Source of the DNA: Oscheius dolichura
Lineage: Eukaryota; Nematoda; Chromadorea; Rhabditida; Rhabditidae
DNA: 64,000 nt
Direction of reading: 5' to 3'
NCBI GenBank assembly: GCA_932521035.1
Contig: OW051497.1
Coordinates: 8,246,001-8,310,000, forward strand
The notes under the pieces were generated by a model. It was not told the origin of the DNA. It saw only the letters and a program-made list of their open reading frames with translations, and ran no database searches. Position 1 is the first letter of the stretch. Every line of letters starts with the position of its first letter. Shown piece after piece: positions 62,332 to 64,000 of the stretch. A program made the position numbers and the translations under genes.

Positions 62332-62908
62332 TTAAATGAAGTTTCGGATAGCAAGAAACATTAAGGCCGAAACAACAGAAGCTATTGGGGCGTTTCTGTA
62401 TAGTGGATCTCCACGTTCACGCTCGTTTCGATTCGTGGCCGTGTGATGGTCGCGGGGATTCGAGCCATAGACATCTCCGTAAGTATGGCGGGAGATGGGC
62501 GCTCTTTCGAAGTCGTCGCGGAAGTACCGAGGCTCGCAGGTGGCATCGTAGACTCGCCCATCACGAGTATTTCCCTGTAAACGGCAAAAGCTCTGAGAGA
62601 TACAGCGTTACCGAAATGACATAGTGGCATCTTCTGTCCCCTGGACGGTCTACGACGACCCAGTTGACTCGAATGTTGTCTGCGCAGTTGCCTCTCGCAT
62701 TCCAGTAGCCACTCTAAAGTATAATTTGCTAGGAAAGATCTTGCTTTCGAACCTCGCAGTATTCCCTGATCCTGGAGCCGGATCTGACTTGATGGGTGAT
62801 GTCTTGAGTTCTGTGGTGGTGATGATGGGTCTGATGGTGATGGCGATAAGTGTCTCCTACCACCGACGGGGCAAAAATACAGCCAAGAAGAAAAAGAAGA
62901 AGTAACAT
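62332..62908 (-). CDS. His-rich secreted protein with hydrophobic C-terminus, unknown family
   Basis: Three exons read in frame from ATG 62908 to TAA 62332-62334, with introns of about 40 nt. The signal peptide MLLLLFLLGCIFAPSVVG is followed directly by DTYRHHHQTHHHHHRTQDI, a dense His cluster. Next comes a small Cys-containing domain: REYCESGYWNARGNCADNIR, VNWVVVDRPGDRRCHYVISG, and RVYDATCEPRYFRDDFERAP, with five Cys in total. A polar Arg/Asn stretch follows, then a C-terminal hydrophobic segment APIASVVSALMFLAIRNFI at the very end. That arrangement suggests a GPI-anchor signal or a tail anchor. I do not recognise the domain. The His cluster may bind metal (inference). The AATAAA signal overlaps the stop codon. 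The 3' end faces HGSNAT, 132 bp away. Confidence 0.75.
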
Positions 62909-63081
62909 TGAAGCCACAAGCCTCGCGCTCTCATTCTTTTTATGCTGCCTGTGATGATTATACCCGACTGAATTCGCGACCAGAAAAAGAGATAGTTGAA
63001 TCACATTTATTGTTCTATTGTACTGGAAAAGAAAATGACGAATGACCCTCCTTTGTTTCCGCTTCGAGAGGAACAAATTCT

Positions 63082-64000
63082 CTAGCAGCATTTACATTTA
63101 CACCCGTTATCACTGAGCAAAAGAGTGGCAAAACGTATTGAGGTATAGCCAGCCGGACAGCCGCACGTCTTCGGACAAGTGTACCGTACCAAGTCACGAA
63201 CCAGTCGCTTCTTCATTCTACACGTTGTACCTAAAAAGAGGAAGAAGTAGTGTTGACAATTTTGAAAGCTACCAGTTTGCCGAGAAGAGCAAGTGTTACA
63301 GCTTTTACACTGTTGTGGGTATGGAGATCCATCCTCGACATCTTCCCCGAATAAGCTCTTTGAAGTCATACTTGTATCATCATCGGTGTCAACGCTGAAA
63401 ACATACTGTTCTCAAACAAATGCCAGGGGCAGACCCTAGAGCATTCAGTAAATCATGAACTCTGTCCTTGTCCTCATCTGACCGTACTGTGCTGTTTACG
63501 ATCTTCCGAATCTCTTCAACCTTAGCAGCAGTGGACATACACAAAGGAGCTAGTCTCGAACAGACATCTTCTTCTAGATAGTCTCTGCAGATGTGAAGAG
63601 GTAACACTGCTGGTTTTGGAGTTGTTATTGTTGGAGGCTTTTTTGTCGTGGTAGTTGACGTAGTGGTGGTGGTGGAAGTGGTAGTTGGAGGTTTAGTTGT
63701 CGTCGTTGTCGGCTTCGGAGTTGTTGTTGTCGTGCTCGTTGTTGTGGGTTTGGGGGTAGTAGTAGTAGTGGTGGTTGTCGTCGTTGTTGACGTCGTGGTA
63801 GTAGTGGTTGTTGTTGTTGGCTTGTTAAGCTGCGCTCCCTTTCCTTTCCCCTCCACGCCGTCCAATTCTCTCGAATATGACTGTTCTCCCTAAATAAATA
63901 TGAATTAATCCAAAGAAGAGACTAACCATCTTCAACCAGAGAGTAATCTCCTCAGCCGTCAGTTGTCTAGCAATGTAGATATTTCCCTTCCTTGCACAAT
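63082..64000 (-). CDS. Secreted mucin-like Thr-rich protein with ShK-like Cys C-terminus, 5' partial
   Basis: The gene enters from the right edge in the exon reading CARKGNIYIARQLTAEEITL. After a 47-nt intron come YSRELDGVEGKGKGAQLNKP, then a run of about 75 residues of Thr with Lys-Pro interruptions (63620-63830), a likely O-glycosylated stalk. Next is ICRDYLEEDVCSRLAPLCMS with a helical spacer. After an apparent 40-nt intron near 63382-63421 follows VDTDDDTSMTSKSLFGEDVE, QQCKSCNTCSSRQTG, and TCRMKKRLVRDLVRYTCPKT-CGCP, an ShKT-like pattern. The end is GCKCKCC before TAG at 63082-63084. The N-terminus lies outside the window. Lies 173 bp upstream of the His-rich gene on the same strand; an operon is possible but unproven. 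Confidence 0.75.
63620..63830 (-). repeat. Thr-codon simple-sequence repeat (coding)
   Basis: An imperfect ACN/CCN/AAG array on the minus strand coding (T)n with KPT and TPKP interruptions, inside the mucin-like gene. Third-position variation (ACA, ACC, ACT, ACG) shows selection on, or long persistence of, the amino-acid repeat rather than a fresh DNA slippage. Confidence 0.85.

Noticed and set aside
63648-63893. Val-rich + strand frame
   Set aside because: It is the antisense shadow of the Thr repeat in the minus-strand mucin-like gene.

Overview
This is a protein-coding stretch of a small-intron eukaryotic genome, almost certainly a nematode. Introns are mostly 37-60 nt, GT-AG, with TTTCAG-type acceptors. 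Several initiator ATGs sit just behind a perfect splice acceptor, as expected for spliced-leader trans-splicing. The gene content is also worm-like: an astacin with three ShKT domains, a nematode-type chemoreceptor, a nematode-type class A receptor, and a secreted Thr-rich/ShK-like protein. The species and clade cannot be fixed from the sequence alone.

Layout. 0-2.6 kb (-): class A 7TM receptor. 6.9-9.5 kb (-): AP-2 mu clathrin adaptor. 10.9-13.2 kb (+): LST-2/ZFYVE28 FYVE protein. 13.2-18.2 kb: repeat-rich gap with a TTAA-flanked MITE, a broken BEL/Pao gag fragment and two diverged copies of one segment. 18.3-22.8 kb (-): FIP200/RB1CC1 autophagy scaffold. 24.4-24.7 kb (-): 70-residue neuropeptide-like precursor. 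25.8-27.0 kb (-): ALYREF mRNA-export adaptor. 28.1-28.8 kb (-): TRAP-beta. 29.3-30.7 kb (+): VIP36/LMAN2 cargo lectin. 31.3-32.5 kb (+): phosphopantetheinyl transferase. 34.1-36.8 kb (+): astacin protease. 38.4-47.7 kb (+): one giant, very basic nuclear protein. 49.2-52.4 kb (+): two related coiled-coil loci, each broken by an in-frame TGA and accompanied by large interleaved inverted repeats. 57.2-59.1 kb (+): chemoreceptor. 59.4-62.2 kb (+): HGSNAT lysosomal acetyltransferase. 62.3-62.9 kb (-): His-rich secreted, possibly GPI-anchored protein. 63.1-64 kb (-): Thr-rich secreted protein running off the right edge.

The conserved genes are unrelated housekeeping functions (endocytosis, endosomal signalling, autophagy, mRNA export, ER translocation, ER-Golgi transport, acyl-carrier activation, heparan sulfate degradation) and do not form a pathway or obvious operon. 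The least familiar part is 38-52.4 kb. There a giant Lys/Arg-rich protein with AT-hooks and SAP130-like motifs carries a repeated F-A-D-V-F-A-D-L-type motif. The same motif recurs in the adjacent coiled-coil locus. That locus has a sibling copy, stop codons in both copies, and a promoter and first exon lying inside interleaved inverted repeats. Exon boundaries were read by eye from splice consensus and homology; gene spans run from start codon to stop codon, introns included.
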